38,244 nt of DNA from an uncultured Candidatus Poseidoniales archaeon (GTDB lineage Archaea > Thermoplasmatota > Poseidoniia > Poseidoniales > Poseidoniaceae): assembly GCA_905182715.1 (NCBI GenBank), contig CAJJCP010000024.1:1-38244 (forward strand), written 5' to 3'. A program made the translations under genes and the position numbers. This document shows positions 8,311-17,882 of this stretch, one piece after another; the stretch's first letter is position 1, and every line of letters begins with the position of its first letter. A model generated the notes under the pieces. The model worked only from the letters and a program-made list of their open reading frames with translations. It ran no database searches and had not been told where the DNA came from.

Positions 8311-9948
8311 ATGGTGAACAATGTTCCTCGCCCACCGACCCCTGTTAACGAACCCGTACTCGGCTATCTTCCTGGAAGCCCTGAGCGTATTGCATTGAAA
8401 GCTGAGATTGCTCGGCAAGAAAGTGAAATCATTGAAATTCCATGTATTATCAACGGTAAGGAAGTCTTCACTGGCGATGTTGTCGAACAGGTCATGCCTC
8501 ACGATCACAGTCACGTGATTGCTCGTGTTCACATGGCAAGTAAAGCCAACGTCGAAGAAGCCATTCAAGCCTCTCTCGATGCCCACGACATGTGGTCAAC
8601 CATGCCATGGGAAGCACGTGCTGCTATTTTCCTCAAAGCCAGTGAATATTTGAGAGGAGACTACCGTGCTCAAATTAACGCCAGCACCATGCTGAATCAA
8701 TCGAAAACATGCCATCAAGCAGAAATTGATTCTGCATGTGAACTCATCGACTTTTGGCGCTTCAATACCAATTACGCTCGTGAAATCTATGAAGACCTTC
8801 AACCACCGATCTCGACTTCTGCCATGTGGAACTCAAGTGAAGTTCGGCCTCTAGAAGGATTCGTGTTCTCTGTTACACCGTTTAACTTCTCGAGTATCGC
8901 TGCAAACCTTCCTTCAAGCGCTGCGATCATGGGCAACACTGGCGTTTGGAAACCAAGTCGAAACTCCTATGTATCCAACTACTTACTTATGCGACTGATG
9001 ATGGATGCAGGACTTCCAGCTGGTGTCATCAACTTCATCCCAGGAAAAGCAAGCATGATTGGAGATACCGTTCTTGCTCACCCCATGCTTGCAGGAATTC
9101 ACTTCACTGGTTCCACGAATGTGTTCCGAAAGATGTGGCGAGATGTTGCCAACAATCTTGAGAATTACCGTTCGTATCCTCGTGTCGTCGGAGAAACTGG
9201 AGGCAAGGACTTCATTGTAGCGCACCCTGACTGTGATGAAAAAGCAGTGATAGTAGCACTTCTCCGCGGTTCCTTCGAGTTCCAAGGACAGAAGTGCAGT
9301 GCATCAAGCCGCGCCTACATCCCACAAACCGTATGGAACAACATCAAGGATGAATATTGTGCTGCTGTCAGTAAAATCACCATCGGTGATCCTCGAGACT
9401 TCACGAATTTCATGTCAGCAGTCATCGATAAGAAATCCTTTGACAATATCACCGGTTATATCGACCGAGCCAAGGCAGATGCTGGTTGCGAAATCGTCAC
9501 TGGAGGTGGCTATGATGGCTCCAAAGGTTACTTCATTGAACCAACGACCATTGTATGTTCTGACCCTCACTATGAATCAATGGCACAGGAAATATTTGGC
9601 CCTGTTCTTTCGATTCACGTCTATCCAGATAACGGATTTGATGCAGTTCTCAAGACCTGTGATGAGACTTCAGAATACGCACTGACAGGCTCTATTTTTG
9701 CCACCAAGCGTGAAGATGTTGTCACCGCAATGAACGTTCTCCGCTATGCTGCTGGTAATTTCTACATCAACGACAAGCCAACAGGGGCCGTTGTCGGCCA
9801 ACAACCGTTTGGCGGAGCACGTGGCAGTGGAACCAACGACAAAGCGGGCTCTCCGCTCAATTTGTTACGCTGGGTCTCTCCTCGTTCGATTAAGGAAACA
9901 TTCGCACCTCCACATTCGTGGGGTTACGGTTTCCTCAGCGAAAAGTGA
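8311..9948 (+). CDS. pruA: L-glutamate gamma-semialdehyde (P5C) dehydrogenase
   Basis: A 545-residue aldehyde dehydrogenase that oxidises P5C/glutamate semialdehyde to glutamate with NAD, the last step of proline and arginine breakdown. Length matches the ALDH4 group. Key parts: VTPFNFSSIAANLP and WKPS cofactor-binding segment, FTGST, the general-base Glu in GETGGKDF, the catalytic Cys in FQGQKCSASSRAY, EIFGPVLS, and the C-terminal QPFGGARGSGTNDKAG. No proline dehydrogenase is in this window. The start at MVNNVPRPPTP lies 32 bases after msrA. Its end faces the next gene across two bases. Confidence 0.93.
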   Translation: MVNNVPRPPTPVNEPVLGYLPGSPERIALKAEIARQESEIIEIPCIINGKEVFTGDVVEQVMPHDHSHVIARVHMASKANVEEAIQASLDAHDMWSTMPWEARAAIFLKASEYLRGDYRAQINASTMLNQSKTCHQAEIDSACELIDFWRFNTNYAREIYEDLQPPISTSAMWNSSEVRPLEGFVFSVTPFNFSSIAANLPSSAAIMGNTGVWKPSRNSYVSNYLLMRLMMDAGLPAGVINFIPGKASMIGDTVLAHPMLAGIHFTGSTNVFRKMWRDVANNLENYRSYPRVVGETGGKDFIVAHPDCDEKAVIVALLRGSFEFQGQKCSASSRAYIPQTVWNNIKDEYCAAVSKITIGDPRDFTNFMSAVIDKKSFDNITGYIDRAKADAGCEIVTGGGYDGSKGYFIEPTTIVCSDPHYESMAQEIFGPVLSIHVYPDNGFDAVLKTCDETSEYALTGSIFATKREDVVTAMNVLRYAAGNFYINDKPTGAVVGQQPFGGARGSGTNDKAGSPLNLLRWVSPRSIKETFAPPHSWGYGFLSEK

Positions 9949-9950
9949 AC

Positions 9951-10235
9951 TTACTGCTTTTTACTTCGATCGATTCGATGAAGCGAATCGACCAACACTC
10001 GAGATTCGATACGTTGACTGACCAGAGAAATAAGCCACCATCCGATGGTCAACAAAGGCGTAGACACAAGGACGACTAAGCCGAACCAGAGAAGGATTCT
10101 CCCTTCGGTAATCGGCCAAGCCCAGAAACCAGTTGAGATGAGAGTCAACAGGAAAAACAGACGAGCCGCCTCGCTCGGTGTCGACCAACCCCGATGATCA
10201 CGACGAGGAGCAAACAGATATTCTTTCACACCCAT
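9951..10235 (-). CDS. Small two-helix membrane protein
   Basis: A 94-residue ORF with a basic N-terminus (MGVKEYLFAPRRDHRG) and two hydrophobic stretches (about residues 25-42 and 47-70), then a basic tail ending RSKKQ. It is converging with the P5C dehydrogenase gene and nearly touches it. The membrane-protein pattern and clean boundaries argue it is real. I do not recognise a family or function. The upstream 200 bases to 10435 hold no other gene I can support. Confidence 0.6.
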   Translation of the reverse strand: MGVKEYLFAPRRDHRGWSTPSEAARLFFLLTLISTGFWAWPITEGRILLWFGLVVLVSTPLLTIGWWLISLVSQRIESRVLVDSLHRIDRSKKQ

Positions 10236-10435
10236 GTTTCGAGTTCCGAGGGAGAGAATATGAAGGGGTGTTTTTCACCATTGCGTTCCGGTGGGTTGAT
10301 GTGTGAGTGGCTGAAGCGTCAACCCCGCAATGATGATGGCTTTGGCCGAATGCTGTAACAACAGTGACGAATGATGGGCGAACTGAGCGGGACCTCTTCG
10401 TAAATGTGATAGGGTAACCTCTCGCTGTTCACATC

Positions 10436-11872
10436 ATGCAGGGTCTTCCAACTACACCGTTGACCCCGCCTCCACCGGGCCTCACGCTCGCACATCCATC
10501 GACTCCCTGGAAAGTTGTTCGTTCGATGCTTGGGTTTGTGTTCTTGGTACTGATCATTGTTCAGGTCTCGTTTGTATCAATATTCGGGGGGATTCTTGAC
10601 AGCGACTTTGATGGTGACCTTGGGCCTTCAAATCCACTTTTGACTCTCTTTGGTACTGCATGTTTGATTCCATGCATCATTGGTTTTTCCTCTCTCCGCC
10701 GTCCAAGACTCACCCATGTCATTCGAGGGACAGAATCTATAGAAGGACGCACATTTAACATGATTGCGCCACATACTGCCATTCAATCATCGCAGCCAAT
10801 TCATGTAGATCACCATCTTATTCGAGATTCTACGCCTTTAGAAATGCCCCCTGGTAAGCATTTGTGGTGGTTGTTTTTCGGAGGCGTTTTCATCAGTACT
10901 TTTTGCATGTTTCCGATGATGATTTTTGGCCTCAACATATTCACAGGATTGCTTTTCGGACTCGTGGCAATTCCTGCATTTGTCGTTGGTTTCTCAACAC
11001 CAGTTTTTGCTTGGTGGTCGACATTAAACGCTTATTTCGGACTTCCGACGACGCGCCGACTTGCTGAATGGATGTTAATTGCAGGAATGGTTTCGGCAGC
11101 CCCTGCAGTTGTCATCAATTCCTTTGTGTCTCCCATTTTTCTAAGCGCTCTTGGTTTGGAGACATTCGATCCTATGAGTCTCGGATATGGAATGATTCTC
11201 TTTCTTTCTGCCCCAATTGGTGAAGAACTCTGCAAAGCAGCAGCAATACTTGCTCTTGCCCGATTTATCGATAGCCCTCGTCGAGGTTTTCAGATTGGAT
11301 TTACAGTGGGCCTGGGCTTTGCTTTACTTGAGAATTCGATCTACATCATGTCGACCTTTGCAGCCGGAGAAGCGAGTGCACTTGTATTCCCATTCACCAG
11401 TCTTCGTCCGTGGCATTGGCTCCATTCCCGCACATGGGCTTTGGACGGGCATCTCAGGATATGCAATTGGTTCGTATCTAAGCACACGTGACATGTCCCT
11501 CTTGTTCAACCAGGATATCAGGTCGCCTCTGACCGTACAGCACCGCCAATCACAGATCAGTGGATACTCCTGGGTTCTTCAGGCGAAATAATGAAGCAAT
11601 CAGCAACAGAATTCTCACAACCAATTCAAATTCCAAAATGGCTCTGTTCTTCGAAGGAAGATGCATTTCCACTTCCAAAGAAACCAATGTATGGAATTGG
11701 CTTAGCAATGTTGTTCCATTCCTTTTGGAACGGCTCTTCTTGGCTCGTTAGCATCGTATTTTCCGAGACCCATGATCTGGTGTTTCTTTTGGCCATACTG
11801 ATGTGGACGGCGTGTTTAATTGGCGGGCTTTGGCTCATCACTCGTAAGATTCTACCAACTGCTCTTGCATGA
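10436..11872 (+). pseudogene. PrsW-family intramembrane metalloprotease, two frameshifts
   Basis: A multi-pass membrane protein with PrsW hallmarks: EELCK within GEELCKAAAILALARF, then GLGFALLENSIYI, VRGIGSIPAHGLWTGISGYAIG, and later MLFHSFWNGSS. PrsW (CPBP-like) proteases cleave substrates within the membrane, for example anti-sigma factors in bacteria; the archaeal substrate is unknown. The frame breaks twice: a +1 shift near 11400 and a -1 shift near 11485-11500. After these the last frame (…PLVQPGYQVASDRTAPPITDQW…) runs to 11872. All expected conserved blocks are present across the three frames. That favours sequencing errors or very recent decay. Confidence 0.8.
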
Positions 11873-11957
11873 CCTGAAAGCACTTACTGAAACGCCATTC
11901 GCCGGAGTTGATAGGGAAAGCACCTTTCAATGAGAAGAAACCACGATGGTTTGAGGG

Positions 11958-12737
11958 ATGTACATGGATGTGCTTTCAGGTGGGCTCAATCAAGGTAATT
12001 TGATTGTCACATCAGTCCTTTTATTGACGCTCATTCTTGTGTCACGTCAAGCGAAGATGCTTGACAACCCTGGCATCATCGCTGCAACTGCGCTTGGGTT
12101 TGTCGTTGGTGCACTGGGCCATTGGACTTGGCTTCTAATCCTGCTTGGTTTTCTTTTGGCATCTCATAAAGCAACAAAGTGGAGATTTGATGAAAAAAAG
12201 GCACGCGGAATGTCCGAATCTGATGACGGGCATCGAAGCTATGGAAACGTCATTGCCAACGGTGGCCTGCCCGGACTTGTTGCAATCTTTGCCTTTCTCA
12301 CAGAAGATTGGTACAACGGTCTTTGGATGTTCAGTGCAGCTGTTGCGGTTGCCTCTGCAGATACATTCGCCAGCGAAATCGGCTGTCTCGATGATAATGT
12401 CCGTATGATCACAACCATGAAACCATGTGAACCAGGAATGAATGGTGGATTCTCAGCATCTGGGCAAAAAGCTGCATTAGTAGGTTCCAGCATGATTGCA
12501 GGTCTCACTTTTTTGGCTTGGATGGCAACGAATGCAAGTGTTGACGACCTGCAAACGGGATTCTTAAAAATCGTTCTTGTTGCCATCATTGGTTGGCTTG
12601 GATGCCAAATGGACAGTCTCTTAGGCGCTGTTTTTGAAAACCGTGGTTACCTCACAAAAGGCGGTGTCAATGGTATTTCCATCACTTGTGGAATGCTCGC
12701 AATGTGGGCAATACTCTCTTCCGGATTGTTTGTTTGA
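11958..12737 (+). CDS. DUF92 family membrane protein (VTE6-like)
   Basis: A 259-residue protein with about six membrane segments and conserved DUF92 blocks: GHRSYGNVIANGG, ASADTFASEIG, NGGFSASGQKAALVGS and GWLGCQMDSLLGA. The plant member VTE6 is a phytyl-phosphate kinase, and other relatives are only predicted. A polyprenyl- or phytyl-phosphate kinase role is therefore plausible but unproven here. The ATG at 11958 precedes an alternative at residue 3 (MDVLSGG). Confidence 0.85.
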   Translation: MYMDVLSGGLNQGNLIVTSVLLLTLILVSRQAKMLDNPGIIAATALGFVVGALGHWTWLLILLGFLLASHKATKWRFDEKKARGMSESDDGHRSYGNVIANGGLPGLVAIFAFLTEDWYNGLWMFSAAVAVASADTFASEIGCLDDNVRMITTMKPCEPGMNGGFSASGQKAALVGSSMIAGLTFLAWMATNASVDDLQTGFLKIVLVAIIGWLGCQMDSLLGAVFENRGYLTKGGVNGISITCGMLAMWAILSSGLFV

Positions 12738-12772
12738 TTTGATTCAATCATTATCAAAGGGCCATCGCCTTC

Positions 12773-15110
12773 ATGAACCAAAACCATCTGGTGATGACAA
12801 TGCGCCAGCGTAGCCTTGCCTTGGTCTTGCTTACACTCTTGCTTGGAGTGACAGCAACAGGTGCCGTTCATGCTGCGGAAGACCCTGAATACGAACCTGG
12901 TTTTGTCGAATGGGATGTCAAACCCGTTGAACGCTTATTTGTCGAAGGATTGGATGCTGAAGAAGCGGTTCTTCAGCGCCAACGTACTGACAATGCTGTT
13001 GGCAGCCAACCGGTTGCGTATGGAAACGGCGTCGTACCTGTGTTCACTGTTTCCAGTGAACCGTTGCAAAACCCAATCAACGCAACGGTCAACATGACCG
13101 TGTTCATGTCTGCGTATATTGACGGCGTTGGCGGACCTCAATTCTGTGAACGTCAAACCTTGGACTGACAGCAGTTTCACCATGGTCTATTCGGTCGACG
13201 CTGGCGGTGTACCAGTTTACGATTCTAGTCGTCACACAGGTTGTCAACACCGATACTTCGAACTCTGCCATGAACTTCTCCGGGGAACGTATCGAAGTGT
13301 TCCTCTCGATGAAAGCAGGAGATGTGTTCACCCTTTCGGTTTCGGCTGAAAACAATTGTGTTGGGAAGCACCATACAAGTTCAATGGGGGGCATTTGAGC
13401 AGAACAGTGGTGGCATCGTTATGGAAGGCCAACTCTACGAGCCTAAGGCTCGGGTCTTTGTCGATGCTGAGCGTCGAGCACACATCGAGTTTGAACCACT
13501 CTTCCCTTGGGGAGTCGATGATGTCAAAACCACAAAATGGGAACTCTGGGGTCCATTAGCAGGCGATGAAAAATTCGTTAAAGATGAAGATTTGATCATG
13601 GAAACCTCAACTGGTAGAATTCGAATTGACCGTTCAATACCAGGTAATAACACTATTCTGGGCTTGGTCAGGAATGGTTCCCTTAACGCCCGGTGATGCT
13701 AATTTAGAGGTCTGTATTCAAACAGTATCAGGTGACTTGAACAGTGATTGTCACGCCTTCGGCATCATACGTTTTGATGTGGAAAAGGCAGACAAAGGAC
13801 TTGCAAGTTCGACCGTATTTTTGTCACTCGCCACCGTTGGTTCACTGATTGGATTCATGGTCATGCTGGTTCGAAAGGATGAACTTCCACCTCTTCCAAT
13901 ACTTGCAGCAATTATACTCATGACCATTCTCTTTATTCCAACGGCAATAAGTCAGCCAAATTTGGGTTCAACTGAACTCATCGATGACCATGCACGAGTG
14001 TTTGACACTGAACTTTATGACGAAAATATGCAATCAATGATGGTCTCTGAACTCTTTGATGGCAAGGATGCACTCATCATCGCCATCGCCTTACCTGGCA
14101 CTCAAAATGTTGTTGACCAAGCTACTGAACTGAATAAAACTCTTGACCTGATAGCCGATGAGGTTTCTGTCGTACATGTTCTTTCAGGCATGGACGCTTC
14201 AGCAACTGATGTAGCATCAATGAAAGCAAACTACAACCTCACATGGGCAACGTATGTCGACATCGATGAGTCCTTTACTCGAAGTTCACCAAATGGAACA
14301 TCGGATTCAATTCTAGTTCTTGACAAATCAATGCGGGTGGTCTATTCAAACGCACCTTCAGCCTCATCAGAAGAAATAATCAGCGCTGTTGAAAGCATTA
14401 ACAACGGCGGTAGTTCAAGTGCATGGTCCTATTTCTCCTTGATTTTTGGCCCTGGATTGTTTTTATTCTTCTTAGCTCTTCCACGTGAAGAATATGAGGT
14501 CTTAGAGGAACCTTTGCCAATTGGCATGTATTGGGGAGCAATCATTGCAGCAAGCGGTGCTGGAATCGTCTTGGTCAACCTACCACTCCTCATAGCGACA
14601 CTTGCACCAATCCCATCAAACACTTTGTTTTGGGTTGATGTTGCAATGCTTGTATGGTTACTGGAGATGAGCATTGTCACTGCACGTAGAGGCACACCGT
14701 TTGAAGCAGACTTTGTAGGTGCGGCAATACACAAACTGTTCCCAAAGAATTTCCAAGATTGGCGAGGCGTTGAAGACATGAAACGAGATACGTTGATTGG
14801 TATCTGGATGGGCTGGTTTGGCTGGTTTGCATTCCCAGCATTATTCTCCCAAGGTGTTGGGGCAGCAATACTCAGTGGCGTATCAGGAATCTTCTTTGGA
14901 AGTTTTGGATTCATCTTGATCATCCTTCTTGGAGGTGCAACCGTTCTGTTGTTGCGAATCATTGCCTCACTCGGAGGCTCCATCTCACGATTGTTTGGCG
15001 AATATGGATTCGAATCCTACGCTCAATATTCGGGATGGTGCATTGTCCCTCTTGCTCTCTGGTCAATCGGTAATACCATTCTCTCGATGCTGGAAATTGG
15101 TATTCTCTGA
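12773..15110 (+). pseudogene. Large exported/membrane protein broken by four frameshifts
   Basis: The N-terminus has a signal peptide (about residues 9-34, cleavage near VHA-AED). A beta-rich extracellular region then runs through successive frames: to ~13120 in frame 2, ~13130-13205 in frame 3, ~13207-13350 in frame 1, ~13360-13655 in frame 2, then frame 3 to 15110. Each change is a +1 step and each junction joins sensible protein. The last part holds a transmembrane segment (STVFLSLATVGSLIGFMVML), a domain that could be thioredoxin-like (DGKDALIIAIALPGTQN...SVVHVLSG) without a CxxC, and about six more membrane segments. I know no family. Intact conserved-looking segments argue for base-call errors; true decay is the alternative. 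Confidence 0.65.
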
Positions 15111-15148
15111 CCGAATCTTTGACAACCGTTGAGGCCAATTCGGCTGAT

Positions 15149-16039
15149 ATGGAAACAAAAATGGAATGGAGTCGTACACGAAGAGATTTATTTTTAAAAT
15201 GCCCACGCGCTTGGCATTTACGCTATGGCTACCCAACATCAGCATCTGGAATTACTGAATTTCCAACCAGTCGCCGGCCTTGGGATTTGATGCTTCGTGC
15301 GATGAAGGAAATACTTGTTGAACGTTTAGAAGATCTCCAAGAAGGTAAACAATGGTCTCCTTTACTCCTCGAACATCAACTGAAATATTCACTTCAAAAG
15401 CAAATAAAACAAAACTCAAATAGCATAAAAAAGAGATATTTCGAGGCTTTATTGCGCTATGCAAAACATCGCTTTGCACTCTTATGGCGATGCAGAATCA
15501 TACGGCAATTAGAACAGAGAAAGTACGCATGCTGGTATGTATTGGACCGTACAGTATCCGTTTTAATCGGCAACCAGCGAATCTATGCCTCCCCTGACCT
15601 TGCGGTGTTAATTCAAAATAAATGGCACCTCATTCGTTTTGACATGCAAAGTGCTCCAACAAAATCCACCGATGAATTCGAAGCAAATGCCATGGTATTG
15701 TGGGCTAAAAATCGTGATGGATTCCCACAGAGCGAATCTTCTTTCCGATTGCATACAATTGGGTGGAGGAGAGGTTTTTGGCACACTGAAACATTCCAAC
15801 CAACGAAGCATTCAGTCGAACAGAGTTACAAACTCCTTGAATACGATTGTAAGGCTATGCTTGAAGTACATCGATATGCACGTTTGAATCTCGCTCTCCT
15901 TCCACTGGCAACGACGAAAAAAACCTGTGAAACATGTTCTTTTCGATTCCATTGTCCGGGTGGAGAAAACCTCGCTGTTGCTCGACAAGAGCAAACGTTG
16001 CTAGAACTTGAACAACAATTTGTGTCAAGCAAGACTTGA
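15149..16039 (+). CDS. Cas4/RecB-like PD-(D/E)XK family protein with degenerate active site
   Basis: A ~296-residue protein with the cysteine arrangement of an Fe-S-bearing Cas4/AddB-type nuclease: C18 in FLKCPRAW and C260, C263, C269 in CETCSFRFHCPGG. Between them, SPDLAV (D150) and HLIRFDMQ (D165) sit where the nuclease core's PD and (D/E)xK motifs belong. The expected Lys is Gln in DMQ, so nuclease activity is doubtful. A DNA-repair or DNA-binding role is inferred. The frame can begin at TTG 15119, but ATG 15149 is chosen. It starts just after the preceding membrane gene, and its end overlaps tpiA by 15 bases on the opposite strand. No CRISPR or other cas gene is nearby. Confidence 0.7.
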   Translation: METKMEWSRTRRDLFLKCPRAWHLRYGYPTSASGITEFPTSRRPWDLMLRAMKEILVERLEDLQEGKQWSPLLLEHQLKYSLQKQIKQNSNSIKKRYFEALLRYAKHRFALLWRCRIIRQLEQRKYACWYVLDRTVSVLIGNQRIYASPDLAVLIQNKWHLIRFDMQSAPTKSTDEFEANAMVLWAKNRDGFPQSESSFRLHTIGWRRGFWHTETFQPTKHSVEQSYKLLEYDCKAMLEVHRYARLNLALLPLATTKKTCETCSFRFHCPGGENLAVARQEQTLLELEQQFVSSKT

Positions 16040-16693
16040 GGTGAGATCTGCCAGAACGGCTTCAACGTCACTTGCCTTAGTAACACCACTCGCAAGAAGA
16101 ACTCCTTCCGCACCGAGTTCTACCGCTTTCGCAACATCTGCGCCACTTTTGACACCAGCGCCGCAGAGAACGCGGACGTTTGGGTTCACAGCCTTCACAA
16201 CGGCAACGGTATCGCTGACAATTGAAGGGTCTGCTGTGGTCACCGAGATATCTCCGCCAATCAGTTCTGGAGGTTCAACAGCGATGAAAGTCGGTCCAAT
16301 TTCCGCGAGATGTTTGGCTTCATCGACATCTGCAGCGCATCCACACATCGGAAAACCCTCTGGCAATTGTGCCTTTAATTCGGCAACATGCTCCATGGAA
16401 ACTTTGTGTTCAGCATGGTTAATGATGGTCCCTTGTGCTCCTCGATGAAGAGCAGTATGTGGCTCTAGCCAACCAGTAAAACCACCTTGGCCAACTGGGT
16501 CTAAGTGCTGAGTCCAAACTTCTAACGAAGGGGCAACTCGTCGAACTGCTTCTAGATCGAAAGCAGAAACGACTGCAACCATTCGAGCAGGTCCGTTACA
16601 ATGCGCTTCCATAGCGATAGCAAGGCGTTCTGCGGTAGCTCCACTTGCAGAAGCATAGGTTTTGAAATTGACAACGACCAATGGTTTGTTCAT
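16025..16693 (-). CDS. tpiA: Triose-phosphate isomerase, archaeal type
   Basis: It interconverts glyceraldehyde-3-phosphate and dihydroxyacetone phosphate in glycolysis and gluconeogenesis. Starting at MNKPLVVVNFKTY (ATG 16693) it has 222 residues, the short length of archaeal enzymes. The catalytic Lys is in NFKTY, His in INHAEHK, and Glu in AVEPPELIGG; the phosphate loop is LCGAGVKSGADV with GVLLASGV. The open frame extends upstream to 16774, overlapping the nucleotidyltransferase, but that extension (basic, Arg-rich) does not match the family. Downstream in the same direction of the nucleotidyltransferase, probably one transcript. Confidence 0.95.
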   Translation of the reverse strand: MNKPLVVVNFKTYASASGATAERLAIAMEAHCNGPARMVAVVSAFDLEAVRRVAPSLEVWTQHLDPVGQGGFTGWLEPHTALHRGAQGTIINHAEHKVSMEHVAELKAQLPEGFPMCGCAADVDEAKHLAEIGPTFIAVEPPELIGGDISVTTADPSIVSDTVAVVKAVNPNVRVLCGAGVKSGADVAKAVELGAEGVLLASGVTKASDVEAVLADLTSSLA

Positions 16694-16745
16694 ACCTTTG
16701 GCAAGCATGAAACGCATTTGAGTTCTTCGCCGGTTCCGAAGCAAT

Positions 16746-17744
16746 TCATTCCATTCGCGGCCATTGGCCACCAACTAAGGCAGTGCCACTTGGAACTGTA
16801 CTGCCGTGGTCAACCACAACATCTTGAAGCCGAACATCTGCCCCAATGGTGACGTTGTCGCCGATTAAACTGGATTCAATAATCGAATTGTCTCCAACGA
16901 TGGTACCTTTGAGAAGCGTAGAGCGGTGAATTTGGCTGTTTGCTACCATAACATCGGTTTCAATCATAGATTCAGTGACCTTTCCAGAGGTTTGATTCGC
17001 CGCAGAACCATACCAGGAACTTCCATGGACCATTCCACGACTAAATCGCTTTTCGATGATACAACGGTGTACGGCATCAGACCAAGCACTTGGGGTTCCA
17101 GCATCGAGGAAATAGCCTTCGAATTGTTGGCCATTCAAGAGGTTCTGTTCAGCGAGTTTTGGAAAGACGTCTCTTTCTATAGAGTGCTTTCCATGAGGCA
17201 TATAGTCAAAAATATCATCCTCAAAGATGTAAGAACCAGCATTGATGAGATTCGAAAAGACTTCATCAGGCTTGGGCTTTTCTTTGAATTGAGTTATTCG
17301 AGAGTCTTCATCAAGACCTACGATTCCAAAGCGAGTCGGGTCTTCAACTTCCCAAAGTGCAAGACTGCCTACTCCACCGTTGCGCTTATGTAAATCCAAC
17401 AGCGGTTCAATTTGAAGTGAAGAGACAATGTCCCCATTGAAGCAGGCGAAGCGGCCACTCACAACATCTCTGCAGTTTCCTAATGCGCCTCCTGTGCCAA
17501 GTGGTTTATTTTCGTTGACAATTCGGACATCGAAATCAACATCACGTTGAGCAAAGTATTCTTTGATCATTTCAACTTTGTATCCACCTGCAACGACGAC
17601 TTCATCAATCAAATCATTTGGTACGCCTTCGACAACCCGTTCAAGTAACGACATATCCAGCATTGGAAGCAAGGGTTTGGGCATTTTATTGGTCCAAGGT
17701 CGGAGACGTGAACCAACTCCACCAGCCAAAACAACCACTTGCAT
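16746..17744 (-). CDS. Sugar-phosphate nucleotidyltransferase with left-handed beta-helix tail
   Basis: A 332-residue NDP-sugar pyrophosphorylase. The N-terminal catalytic domain shows LAGGVGSRLRPWT (nucleotide loop), PKPLLPM, LGTGGALGNC, FNGDIV (metal-binding Asp), FKEKP and NAGSYIF. From about residue 250, hexapeptide-like repeats (VTESMIET, VANSQIHRS, IVGDNSIIESSLIGDNVTIGAD) build a beta-helix. Members make GDP-mannose, UDP-glucose or dTDP-glucose; the sugar and base cannot be fixed from sequence. It feeds glycosylation or surface polysaccharide synthesis. It is divergent from sucC across 138 bases. Confidence 0.9.
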   Translation of the reverse strand: MQVVVLAGGVGSRLRPWTNKMPKPLLPMLDMSLLERVVEGVPNDLIDEVVVAGGYKVEMIKEYFAQRDVDFDVRIVNENKPLGTGGALGNCRDVVSGRFACFNGDIVSSLQIEPLLDLHKRNGGVGSLALWEVEDPTRFGIVGLDEDSRITQFKEKPKPDEVFSNLINAGSYIFEDDIFDYMPHGKHSIERDVFPKLAEQNLLNGQQFEGYFLDAGTPSAWSDAVHRCIIEKRFSRGMVHGSSWYGSAANQTSGKVTESMIETDVMVANSQIHRSTLLKGTIVGDNSIIESSLIGDNVTIGADVRLQDVVVDHGSTVPSGTALVGGQWPRME

Positions 17745-17882
17745 GAACAGGGCGTTCCATCAATTACCTATCAAAACACCTCACCATCATCTTCGAATCC
17801 GCTAAATGTTGGCCACCAATTCGCCAATTGACGCATCAAAGTATTCAAAGACGGGCTTTCTTTGGAAGGATTGGAGAGCATC

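Noticed and set aside
14429-14983. 184-codon antisense open frame
   Set aside because: It is the shadow of the membrane-helix region of the exported protein; its composition (Pro/Ser/Asn) reflects reverse-complemented hydrophobic codons.
15149-16039. CRISPR-associated Cas4
   Set aside because: No CRISPR repeats or other cas genes are in the window and the active-site Lys is missing; only the fold-level resemblance is kept.
16694-16774. Longer N-terminus for triose-phosphate isomerase
   Set aside because: It overlaps the nucleotidyltransferase end and precedes the family start M..PLVVVNFKTY with an Arg-rich stretch not seen in the family.
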